NCBI GenBank assembly: GCA_934162685.1
Contig: CAKPJO010000037.1
Location: 1-11,720, forward strand
Length of the DNA stretch: 11,720 bases
Direction of reading: 5' to 3'
Origin: an uncultured Bacilli bacterium
GTDB lineage: Bacteria; Bacillota_I; Bacilli_A; RFN20; CAG-826
Below are positions 6,175 to 11,720 of this stretch, one piece after another. The notes under the pieces are model-generated. The model did not search any database. It saw nothing but the letters and a program-made list of their open reading frames with translations, and had not been told where the DNA came from. Position numbers and translations under genes: made by a program. Positions within the stretch are counted from its first letter, which is position 1, and each line of letters starts with the position of its first letter.

Positions 6175-7656
6175 CTATTTAATAAAATCTTTTTCCGCTC
6201 GTGAGCATAGCAAAATATAATCTAATTTTTTCTTTTTTAAATAACTTATTCCATCTCGATATTCATCAAATTTTTTATATCGCTTTTTTGCTTTATCTAA
6301 AGCTTCCATTAATTTTTCATTCGTTGATGATAAAATAACTATTTCATTAAAATGAGTCAACAATTTGCCGATTTCATAGTTTTGTTTGTCGCTACTTTCT
6401 CCTGCTTCAATTATTCCATTTAAAATAATCCCCTTTTTACCTTTAAAAGTATTAATAATATTGATAGCCTCACTAAGTCCAACAAAATTAGCATTATATG
6501 AATCATCAATAATAGTTGTTGTTCCTTTAGTTACACTCATTCGATGTGGTTCGGCTTTTATTAATGCCAAACGTTTAATAATATATTCCATTGGTAATTT
6601 TAAATACTCCGCTACTTTAATTGCTCCAATAAGATTAGTTAATTGATGTTTACCTAGTAAATTTACAAAGCATTTAATTCCTTTATATGTAAAATACGTT
6701 CCTTCTATTGTAACTACGATATTATTCACATCTTCTATGCTATAGCTAGTAGCGTTCTTTTTATGTTCACTTTTTAAATCCATATATGGAGAATCATTAT
6801 TATAAAATATACCTTTTTTATCACTAACTTCATCAAATAAACTTAATTTTTCTTTTTGAATATTTGCTATTGTTTTAAATGTTGCTAAATGCATTTCCCC
6901 GATTGCGGTAACTACTCCAATTGTTGGCGTAAACATTTTAAAGAATTTTTTCATGGTATTAGGTGCATCTACACCTAACTCTACGATTAATATATCTTCA
7001 TATGGCGTTAAATTATTATTAATAAACTTACATATGCCTAAAGGTGTATTAACAGAGCCTGGTGTCTTTAAAACATTGTATTTGCCATATAAAAGTGTAT
7101 ATAAATAATTTTTAAATGATGTTTTTCCATAACTCCCCGTAATAGCAATTATTTTTAAATTACTAGCTTTTTTAATTTTATTTTTTGCTTGCTTTATATA
7201 ATGATATCGAATTAACATTTCAATTGGTAACAAAATATAATTTGCTAAAATCGTTATAAAAGAATTGAATAATATAACTACACTAACTAAGCAATAAGAA
7301 ATAATATTAATGTTAAATAAGCATATAAGTGGCAATAAAGAACTAAATAATAATAAAGTTATACTCCGTCTTGTACATTTAAATAATATTTTTTTACTAT
7401 TAATAATTTCTATTAATAAGGCTACAAATAATAAAGTATTTGCAATAATCGGAGAATACCAAATAAAACCTATTGACACTAATAATAATCCGAAGGGAAT
7501 AATATTAATTATTTCCTTGTTCCATTCTTGATATTTTTGTTTTTCTAAAATCAGCATTCTTTTAGCGTCATAATATTGGCTAATAAATAGACTAGTTTTA
7601 AAATAAAGTAGTACAATTATTGCCATATATGAAAAAACATAAATTGTAACATCCAT
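6175..7656 (-). CDS. murF: MurF-type Mur ligase with N-terminal membrane region
   Basis: A 493-residue protein in two parts. Residues 1-150 hold about five hydrophobic segments (near 4-20, 50-70, 71-87, 98-117 and 118-146) where ordinary MurF has its soluble UDP-MurNAc-binding domain. Residues 165-493 form a Mur ligase ATPase and C-terminal domain: P-loop GSYGKTS (174-180), VNTPLGI, VELGVDAPNTM, VVTAIGEMHL (248-257), GKHQLTN (335-341), EPHRMS and DDSYNAN (384-390). The expected reaction is ATP-dependent addition of D-Ala-D-Ala to UDP-MurNAc-tripeptide, supported by ddl directly downstream. The start ATG overlaps the hydrolase stop by one base (TAATG), with AAAGGAGG 10 bases upstream inside the hydrolase gene. 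The C-terminus is complete. The membrane N-terminus is unusual and could tether the ligase near MraY, but the amino-acid substrate is inferred from context. Confidence 0.82.
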   Translation of the reverse strand: MDVTIYVFSYMAIIVLLYFKTSLFISQYYDAKRMLILEKQKYQEWNKEIINIIPFGLLLVSIGFIWYSPIIANTLLFVALLIEIINSKKILFKCTRRSITLLLFSSLLPLICLFNINIISYCLVSVVILFNSFITILANYILLPIEMLIRYHYIKQAKNKIKKASNLKIIAITGSYGKTSFKNYLYTLLYGKYNVLKTPGSVNTPLGICKFINNNLTPYEDILIVELGVDAPNTMKKFFKMFTPTIGVVTAIGEMHLATFKTIANIQKEKLSLFDEVSDKKGIFYNNDSPYMDLKSEHKKNATSYSIEDVNNIVVTIEGTYFTYKGIKCFVNLLGKHQLTNLIGAIKVAEYLKLPMEYIIKRLALIKAEPHRMSVTKGTTTIIDDSYNANFVGLSEAINIINTFKGKKGIILNGIIEAGESSDKQNYEIGKLLTHFNEIVILSSTNEKLMEALDKAKKRYKKFDEYRDGISYLKKKKLDYILLCSRAEKDFIK

Positions 7657-8381
7657 TAAGCGTTTTCCTCCTTTATTATTTCTAATAATAGATTTGCAAT
7701 TGCGTTCACATTTAAAAGATAAGCAAAATGATCACCATTAATTACAATTAAATGGGATTTTTGAGAATATTTTTTTAGTTTAAGCATTTGTTTATAAGTT
7801 ATTTCTTGGTCATTATTTCCATATACGATATAAATGTCGTTACTTAATTTACGCAAGTCTTTTTTATCTAAATACGCATGAACAATATTTAAAAATGTAA
7901 GACGATCAACACCACTAGAAGCTTGATAATCTCTACTTCCTTTTAAAAATGTAGGAATATTTTTTATGATTTTTATTTTTTTTAAATTTTTAAATATTTT
8001 ATATAAAATTACTTTTAAATTTCTTTTTAAACTAAATGATGGCTTTATAGTAGAAGGTGCAAGTAAAAGTAAAGTTACATCATGATTTAAGGCATAGAAT
8101 GACGCTAATTTGCCACCGAAAGAATGTCCAACAATAATGTCCGGAACAAAATTATATCGTTCAATTATTTTATTTATATAGTTAAGATAATCATCGATAT
8201 TATAAACTTTTTCTAATTTTAAATTTTCATTACCCGGCAAATCGATTATCAAATAATTAGCAAAGTCTTTAATTCTTTTTGCTAATGGATACATCATTTC
8301 TTTGGTTTGTCCATAACCATGCAAAAATAAGATGTTTCTTTTTACTTTAGACTTCGTTTTATGAAAGATAACGTTTTTCAT
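7656..8381 (-). CDS. Alpha/beta hydrolase
   Basis: A 241-residue single-domain alpha/beta hydrolase without signal peptide or membrane segment. The oxyanion HGYG is at 21-24, the nucleophile elbow GHSFGG at 85-90 (Ser87), the acid probably D191 in YGNNDQ, and the base H218 in NGDHFAYL, so the triad looks intact. A basic cap region lies at about 118-150. The substrate is unknown. Its place as first gene before murF and ddl suggests a role near cell-wall precursor metabolism, but this is context only. The start is moved to the second ATG (8379-8381): TGGAGGG lies 7 bases before it, whereas the ATG at 8385-8387 overlaps that site. The stop overlaps the murF start by one base. Confidence 0.85.
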   Translation of the reverse strand: MKNVIFHKTKSKVKRNILFLHGYGQTKEMMYPLAKRIKDFANYLIIDLPGNENLKLEKVYNIDDYLNYINKIIERYNFVPDIIVGHSFGGKLASFYALNHDVTLLLLAPSTIKPSFSLKRNLKVILYKIFKNLKKIKIIKNIPTFLKGSRDYQASSGVDRLTFLNIVHAYLDKKDLRKLSNDIYIVYGNNDQEITYKQMLKLKKYSQKSHLIVINGDHFAYLLNVNAIANLLLEIIKEENA

Positions 8382-8404
8382 AAACATCCCTCCATTACAC
8401 TTTT

Positions 8405-8429
8405 ATGTAAAGAATAAAAATGCTATAAT
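8405..8429 (+). promoter_or_regulatory. Promoter of the SPFH/NfeD operon
   Basis: A perfect -10 TATAAT lies at 8424-8429, preceded by a weak -35 (TTTATG-like, about 16 bases upstream). Transcription would begin near 8436, giving a leader of about 27 bases with AGGAGGG 7 bases before the first ATG. The divergent hydrolase operon must have its promoter in the same interval, but I could not place it. Confidence 0.55.
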
Positions 8430-8462
8430 ATACAAAAATATATGAGATAGGAGGGAGCAAAA

Positions 8463-8888
8463 ATGATATTAAGTAACACATTTGATAGTAGATACCTTTA
8501 TTGGATTGCTTTAATAGCTCTTGTTATTGGTGCTTTTTTGTTCTTTTTATCTTGCTTCATTCATGTAAAAAAAGGGTATGTTGCTATTATTGAAAGAATG
8601 GAAATATATTATGGCACTTATAAATCTGGATTTTATTTATTCGCGCCTTTTGTTTATCGTAGGGTTGGTATGTATAAAATTGAACCTACTGAATTTGAAG
8701 TAAAAGTAACAGATAAAATCATTAAAATAAAAGTACAAATTATCGATGTTAAAGAATATCATTATGCTCGTAAGTATTTTGGAGATGTTGTTAACGAATT
8801 ACAAAATGAACATTATAACTCGATTGAAGAATATATTGATGCATTGCAATATGCTTTAGTGGCTATCGGTTGCTCATTAGTAAAGTAG
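8463..8888 (+). CDS. Short SPFH/band-7-like membrane protein
   Basis: A 141-residue protein with one N-terminal membrane segment (residues 12-34). It is followed by a region that looks like the beginning of a stomatin/prohibitin (SPFH) domain: VKKGYVAIIERMEIYYGTYKSGFYLFAPFVYRRV, then EPTEFEVKVTDKIIKIKVQIIDVKEYHY. Normal SPFH proteins are about 250-500 residues with a long coiled-coil tail for oligomerisation. Here only about the first half of the domain plus a short helical end (110-141) is present, with an orderly stop and no frameshift seen. SPFH proteins form membrane scaffolds with NfeD partners, and an NfeD-like gene follows 8 bases later, which supports the assignment. AGGAGGG lies 7 bases before ATG. 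Confidence 0.65.
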   Translation: MILSNTFDSRYLYWIALIALVIGAFLFFLSCFIHVKKGYVAIIERMEIYYGTYKSGFYLFAPFVYRRVGMYKIEPTEFEVKVTDKIIKIKVQIIDVKEYHYARKYFGDVVNELQNEHYNSIEEYIDALQYALVAIGCSLVK

Positions 8889-8896
8889 GTGATTAT

Positions 8897-9190
8897 ATGT
8901 CATTAGAAACATTTGCTACTTCTTATCATACACATATATTTTTATGGCTAGGTATCTTTATATTAACTCTGTTATTAGAATGTTTTTCAAAGAAAACTAT
9001 ATCATTATGGTTTAGTGTTGCTTCTATTGCAGGATTATTAATTGCTGCATTAAGAATAGAATTCAAATTTCAATTTATAGCATTTTTAGTAATATCTATC
9101 ATATTCATTATTATTAATGAATGCTATTTTCAAAAAATTGATGAAAAAAAAGAAAAAGGAGAAAATCAAAATGGAAAAAACCGCTGTTGA
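8897..9190 (+). CDS. NfeD-like membrane protein lacking the OB domain
   Basis: A 97-residue protein with three membrane segments (about 13-29, 35-52 and 56-76) in the pattern of the NfeD membrane domain (LWLGIFILTLLLECFSKKTI, then SLWFSVASIAGLLIAAL and QFIAFLVISIIF). It ends in a Lys/Glu-rich tail. Typical NfeD proteins carry a C-terminal OB-fold domain that contacts the SPFH partner; it is absent here. The start at 8897 is preferred because TAGGTGAT precedes it closely and because the earlier in-frame ATG at 8870 lies inside the preceding gene and would add nine residues. The last 20 bases overlap the next gene. The stop is TGA, the only one in the window. The pair with the SPFH-like gene suggests a reduced membrane-microdomain module. 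Confidence 0.6.
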   Translation: MSLETFATSYHTHIFLWLGIFILTLLLECFSKKTISLWFSVASIAGLLIAALRIEFKFQFIAFLVISIIFIIINECYFQKIDEKKEKGENQNGKNRC

Positions 9191-9440
9191 AATTATTTTA
9201 GATGAGAATAACGAAGAAAACGTTACACTTAGTTATGGTGACAACGAAGAAGTTGAATTCGAACAAGTTGCTGTAGTAGAATTAGATGACGATGTTTATG
9301 CTGTACTTCATCCAGTTGATGAAATAGAAGGCATAAATCCTGATGAAATATTAGTATTTAAAATTGATGTAAATACTAAAGACATCGAATTAATTGACGA
9401 CGAAGATATTATTGACGAAGTCCTTGAAGCATTGGATTAA
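9171..9440 (+). CDS. DUF1292 family acidic protein (YrzB-like)
   Basis: An 89-residue, very acidic soluble protein. The family pattern is clear: an N-terminal strand-rich segment (AVEIILDENNEENVTLSYGD), then EVEFEQVAVVELDDDVYAVLHPVDE, DEILVFKIDVN and the ending DEDIIDEVLEALD. DUF1292 proteins are common in Firmicutes, where they often sit beside the alaS-ruvX (yrrK) genes. Their role is unknown. Here the neighbours are instead SPFH/NfeD-like genes. AAGGAG at 9156-9161 lies 9 bases before ATG and within the end of the NfeD-like gene, which it overlaps by 20 bases, so translation is probably coupled. An upstream in-frame ATG at 9117 lies inside that gene and is not supported. Confidence 0.9.
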   Translation: MEKTAVEIILDENNEENVTLSYGDNEEVEFEQVAVVELDDDVYAVLHPVDEIEGINPDEILVFKIDVNTKDIELIDDEDIIDEVLEALD

Positions 9441-9456
9441 GGTAAATAAGGTAAAT
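9439..9456 (+). repeat. Tandem 9-base duplication carrying the ribosome site
   Basis: AAGGTAAAT occurs twice in direct tandem (9439-9447 and 9448-9456), beginning in the stop codon of the DUF1292 gene. Each copy carries an AAGG core. The second lies 8 bases before the next ATG, so only that copy is at proper spacing. Confidence 0.8.
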
Positions 9457-9459
9457 AAT

Positions 9460-9867
9460 ATGGATAATCAAATTGCCCCGAGTAGCAAGAAAAAAAGCAC
9501 TCCATTTATTATTTGTTTAATATTACTTATTATTAGTTTATTAGCCTTACTTTTTAGTTCAATTATCTATATAAGCATCATCAAACTAATGACTAGTGAC
9601 AATAACGATATTGTTGCTCCATTTGGCCTAATCGTTTTATTACCACTTTATTTTATGACATTTGGTTTATCCGCTATAACGTCAATATCAAGCTTTGGTG
9701 TTTCTTTATATAACGTAATAAAATTCAAAGAAAAACGAGAGAGAATAATTATGATTATAAGCATTATCATTATAGTTATTTTAGTTATCATGATTATCAT
9801 ATTATATTCTATAAATGGTATTAATAGTGGTAATACACCAAGCACTAGCCCAAGCGTAAGCGCATAA
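9460..9867 (+). CDS. Small membrane protein of unknown function
   Basis: A 135-residue protein I do not recognise. It has a short polar N-terminus (SSKKKS) and then hydrophobic segments near 15-41, 52-72 and 97-117, with a basic loop (KFKEKRER) before the last one that is probably cytoplasmic. The C-terminus is a short Ser/Thr/Pro/Asn stretch (NSGNTPSTSPSVSA). Many Firmicute small membrane proteins look like this without a named family. ATG at 9460 follows the second AAGG copy of a tandem repeat by 8 bases. Upstream in-frame ATGs lie inside the DUF1292 gene. It is the last gene of the SPFH/NfeD operon, with a terminator directly after its stop. Confidence 0.75.
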   Translation: MDNQIAPSSKKKSTPFIICLILLIISLLALLFSSIIYISIIKLMTSDNNDIVAPFGLIVLLPLYFMTFGLSAITSISSFGVSLYNVIKFKEKRERIIMIISIIIIVILVIMIIILYSINGINSGNTPSTSPSVSA

Positions 9868-9868
9868 A

Positions 9869-9918
9869 AAAAGATATGGTATATGGTTATTCATATAACA
9901 CATAAAGCCATATCTTTT
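9869..9918. terminator. Bidirectional terminator with branched stem
   Basis: AAAAGATATGG (9869-9879) pairs perfectly with CCATATCTTTT (9908-9918). Within the 28-base interior, TATATG (9880-9885) and CATATA (9892-9897) extend the stem on the left side. A T-tract follows on the plus strand (four T) and a longer one (seven T) on the minus strand. It separates the convergent SPFH/NfeD operon and cdaA. Confidence 0.8.
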
Positions 9919-9939
9919 AATTTACTTTTAAATTATTTT

Positions 9940-10725
9940 CTATTCTTTAGCGTCAAAATAATCCTCTAAGACACGATAAATATTATCTAAGGCAACAGAA
10001 ACTAATTCACCATTTGCCGCGATAGAAATACGTCCTGTTTCTTCTGAAACAACAATAGTAATTGCATCAGTAGCTTCACTTATACCCATAGCAGCACGAT
10101 GTCTTGCACCATATTTACCCGCTAATGGCTTTGTTGTTGGAGTGTAATAAACACTGGCTGAAACGATAATACCATCTCTAATAACTATAGCACCATCATG
10201 TAAACGTGTACCAGGATAGAAAATAGTTTGAATAATTTCTTTTGTTACAGGAGCATTAATAATAGTTCCTGTTTTTATGTAATCTTCTAAACTATCTTTT
10301 CTTTCAAATGTAATTAAGGCACCTGTTTTTGTTTTTGATAGACTTCCAACTGCGTCACAAACAATGCTAAGAAGTTCTTCTTGATCAATCAAAATTTTAT
10401 CCTCGGCATTTTTTCCACCAAACCATTTAAATGTTTTGACAGTTTTAGATGGGTTAGCAACATAGTTACGGAATGCACCAGCATTAATTAAACCAACAAC
10501 CGATATAAATAATGATAATCCAAACGCAATAACAATTGCAGTTACATTTAAATTAAATGCTAAACATACAAGAGCAAGTGCTCCAAAAACACCAATAATA
10601 ATACGGACCATTGTTCTTTTAAATAAAACTATTCCCGCAGTAATAAGTAATATAATTAATATTGCACTTAATATAAAATCAACATTTGATATATTTTCAA
10701 TGAAATTAACACTTTCTAGATACAT
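9940..10725 (-). CDS. cdaA: Diadenylate cyclase CdaA (DacA)
   Basis: A 261-residue membrane cyclase that condenses two ATP into cyclic di-AMP, an essential second messenger for osmolyte and wall balance in Firmicutes. Three hydrophobic segments occupy about 16-35, 38-57 and 62-82. The DAC domain follows with ALITFER (136-142), LHDGAI (catalytic DGA 177-179) and GARHRAAMGISE (RHR motif 208-210). The length is typical. In many Firmicutes cdaA is followed by cdaR (YbbR domains) and glmM; here it is followed by a terminator, so neither partner is encoded beside it. AGAAGG lies 7 bases before ATG. A strong promoter is seen about 50 bases upstream. The call is firm on motifs and architecture. Confidence 0.96.
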   Translation of the reverse strand: MYLESVNFIENISNVDFILSAILIILLITAGIVLFKRTMVRIIIGVFGALALVCLAFNLNVTAIVIAFGLSLFISVVGLINAGAFRNYVANPSKTVKTFKWFGGKNAEDKILIDQEELLSIVCDAVGSLSKTKTGALITFERKDSLEDYIKTGTIINAPVTKEIIQTIFYPGTRLHDGAIVIRDGIIVSASVYYTPTTKPLAGKYGARHRAAMGISEATDAITIVVSEETGRISIAANGELVSVALDNIYRVLEDYFDAKE

Positions 10726-10776
10726 AACTTTGCCTTCTTTACTCCTCTTAACCTAAAAGTTAAAATGCTCTATTTA

Positions 10777-10805
10777 ATTTTATTAAAAGAAAGCAACAAT
10801 GTAAA
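10777..10805 (-). promoter_or_regulatory. Promoter of cdaA
   Basis: On the minus strand, TTTACA (10800-10805) and TAAAAT (10777-10782) are separated by exactly 17 bases, each one mismatch from the SigA consensus. Transcription would begin near 10770, leaving about 45 bases of leader. The leader contains a weak inverted repeat TTAAC-CTAAAA-GTTAA. Confidence 0.75.
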
Positions 10806-10832
10806 TAAAATAATTGAAATTTATGTAAAAAA

Positions 10833-11261
10833 TTACAATTTTTGATGATTTATATATTCTTTCATCTCTTTTGCAATTTTGTTGTATTCTTCAAGAACAT
10901 TTTTAGAGCACAAAATAAATTCCTTATCTAAATAATTCTTATTTTCTTTTATAAAATTCATCACTTGATAAACACCCATATCAATTGTTTTCAATACTTC
11001 TATACATAATGAAAAATCATCTTTAGAACATGTTTTAATTTTACACATACAAACAGCCATTTTTTGCATAACATTTAAGTTATTGCCTTCTTTACCAATT
11101 TGCATAAGTTCTTTGACTTCTATTTCATATTTAGATATTCTTTCTATAATTCCATTTATAAATTCTTTCGTTTCTAAAACATTCGATTTGCTTGCATAAA
11201 CACGAAATACCGCTGCTGCCATATGTAAATAAGATAAAAATTTATTTTTTTCTTTATTCAT
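10833..11261 (-). CDS. Unrecognised helical protein with several cysteines
   Basis: A 142-residue protein that I cannot assign. It is predicted to be mainly helical without membrane segments. Charged and hydrophobic residues alternate through KEFINGIIERISKYEIEVK, NVMQKMAVCMC and NVLEEYNKIAKEMKEYIN, suggesting a small helical bundle. Five cysteines lie at 71, 73, 78, 86 and 118; the first four are clustered (CMCKIKTC-x7-C), which could bind metal, but this is a guess. The start is set at 11259-11261, because GGTGAT precedes it closely; an upstream ATG at 11271-11273 would overlap that site and add four residues. No clear terminator follows, so transcription may run into cdaA. Codon use looks like that of the neighbours. 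Confidence 0.65.
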   Translation of the reverse strand: MNKEKNKFLSYLHMAAAVFRVYASKSNVLETKEFINGIIERISKYEIEVKELMQIGKEGNNLNVMQKMAVCMCKIKTCSKDDFSLCIEVLKTIDMGVYQVMNFIKENKNYLDKEFILCSKNVLEEYNKIAKEMKEYINHQKL

Positions 11262-11535
11262 TTTAATCACCATACATAGTTTAAGTAAAAAAAAGAATTT
11301 ATATTCATTTTTAAATAAAAAGTATTTTAAATCAAAAGATTTTTAAATAGTTAATACTAAGTAAGATCTAAATGTGGTTAATTAGGAAATAATATTTACT
11401 TTTTTAAATATATTTCAAACATACACTATTACACGTTTTATGAAAAATAATATGAATATCATCAAAACAGCAAATAAGATTCGAAAATGATTAGTGACAA
11501 CAGATACTAGAAAACAAAAAATGATGTGCTTTGAC

Positions 11536-11579
11536 ACAGCTGTTTATCAAACACAAATTTAATATCTAGGCTGTTTTTT
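11536..11579 (+). terminator. Weak terminator-like hairpin
   Basis: ACAGC (11536-11540) can pair with GCTGT (11570-11574) around a long interior that contains its own small hairpin, TGTTT-ATC-AAACA (11541-11553). TTTTTT (11574-11579) follows. No plus-strand gene lies directly upstream, so it may be the left-over end of a deleted gene or insertion element. Confidence 0.3.
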
Positions 11580-11583
11580 CGTC

Positions 11584-11610
11584 AATAGCACATCCGCTAT
11601 TATTATTATA
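11584..11610 (-). promoter_or_regulatory. Possible minus-strand promoter element and adjoining inverted repeat
   Basis: TATAAT on the minus strand (11605-11610) is a perfect -10, but no good -35 is present. Directly downstream, AATAGC and GCTATT (11584-11589 and 11596-11601) form a 6-bp inverted repeat around ACATCC. If active, it would transcribe toward the helical orphan gene with a leader over 300 bases long. Confidence 0.3.
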
Positions 11611-11626
11611 CACAAAAAATTGAAAC

Positions 11627-11720
11627 ATGAAACACTTAAAAAAAAGAAACAAAAAATATGAAGAACTTTCAAAACTTCGACATATTAAGTTACATAAGTT
11701 TAGACATAGCTGCGCTACTG
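11627..11720 (+). pseudogene. Tyrosine recombinase fragment (box II region), runs off the window
   Basis: The frame from 11627 to the window end encodes 31 residues ending in KLRHIKLHKFRHSCAT. This matches the HxxRH box of phage-type integrases (commonly IxxHDLRHTxAT), which supplies the catalytic His and second Arg. An intact integrase would have about 200-280 residues before this point, including the first catalytic Arg. Here the frame is closed by TGA at 11621-11623 and no integrase-like sequence is visible upstream in any frame. No Shine-Dalgarno precedes the ATG at 11627. It is therefore most likely the 3' half of a truncated integrase gene, although the rest, including the catalytic Tyr, lies beyond the window. 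The match is short but distinctive. Confidence 0.6.

Larger units (their letters stand above)
11262..11626. other. Gene-free A+T-rich stretch
   Basis: No open frame of note, tRNA or repeat array is seen in these 365 bases. All six frames are broken often. It holds a small inverted repeat (AAATC-AAAA-GATTT, 11329-11342), a terminator-like element (11536-11579) and a -10-like element on the minus strand (11605-11610). It lies between the helical orphan gene and a truncated recombinase, so it may be decayed mobile-element DNA. Confidence 0.6.

Noticed and set aside
6386..7531. Two plus-strand open frames (6386-6646 and 7310-7531)
   Set aside because: Both are antisense to the murF-type gene. 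Their hydrophobic look is a shadow of codon composition.
9648..9845. Minus-strand open frame, Ile/Met-rich
   Set aside because: It is antisense to the small membrane protein gene and is low in complexity.
1..11720. Mollicute code with TGA as Trp
   Set aside because: Trp residues in conserved positions are TGG, no conserved domain reads through TGA, and the NfeD-like gene ends properly at TGA. Wall-synthesis genes also argue against a wall-less organism.
11274..11720. CRISPR array or tRNA cluster in the A+T-rich right end
   Set aside because: No regularly spaced repeats and no cloverleaf-compatible arms or T-loop sequence were found on either strand.

Overview
The window is strongly A+T-rich, uses the standard genetic code (Trp is TGG; stops are TAA/TAG, with one TGA at 9188-9190) and has short intergenic gaps with GGAGG-type ribosome sites and hairpin/U-tract terminators. 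Peptidoglycan genes (ddl, a MurF-type ligase), a c-di-AMP cyclase, a YdcC/GerS-like protein, DUF378 and DUF1292 point to a walled low-GC Gram-positive bacterium, probably a deep Bacilli/Erysipelotrichia-like lineage rather than a wall-less mollicute. The lineage is an inference from gene content.

Layout. (1) 1-1202, plus strand: the 3' part of a TtcA-family PP-loop tRNA thiolase, then two different MazG-fold NTP pyrophosphohydrolases, ending at a 13-bp bidirectional terminator. (2) 1191-3332, minus strand: a polytopic membrane protein whose promoter carries a perfect 11-bp dyad, and upstream of it a membrane-anchored YdcC/LolA-like protein. (3) 3428-3679, plus strand: a DUF378 membrane protein divergent from the YdcC-like gene. 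(4) 3705-8381, minus strand, transcribed in the order alpha/beta hydrolase, MurF-type ligase with a membrane N-terminus, D-Ala-D-Ala ligase, then (after a nested inverted repeat that can hide the ribosome site) deoD and a NERD-like membrane protein. (5) 8463-9867, plus strand: a compact run of short SPFH/band-7-like protein, NfeD-like protein, DUF1292 protein and an unrecognised membrane protein, with its own promoter and terminator. (6) 9940-11261, minus strand: diadenylate cyclase cdaA with a strong promoter, preceded by a helical cysteine-containing orphan. (7) 11262-11720: no intact gene; the last 94 bases encode the HxxR-box region of a tyrosine recombinase with no visible upstream half, suggesting the edge of a decayed mobile element.

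How the genes fit together. Ddl makes D-Ala-D-Ala and the MurF-type ligase would add it to the UDP-MurNAc-tripeptide, so the hydrolase-murF-ddl run is a cell-wall precursor operon. DeoD and the MazG enzymes belong to nucleotide salvage and pool cleaning. The SPFH/NfeD pair looks like a reduced membrane-microdomain module. CdaA supplies c-di-AMP, which in Firmicutes links osmotic balance and wall homeostasis. No complete, clearly undescribed system is visible. The points most worth a second look are the ribosome-site-hiding repeat before deoD, the dyad-embedded promoter at 2243-2274, the membrane-fused Mur ligase, the miniature SPFH/NfeD cassette and the recombinase remnant at the right edge.
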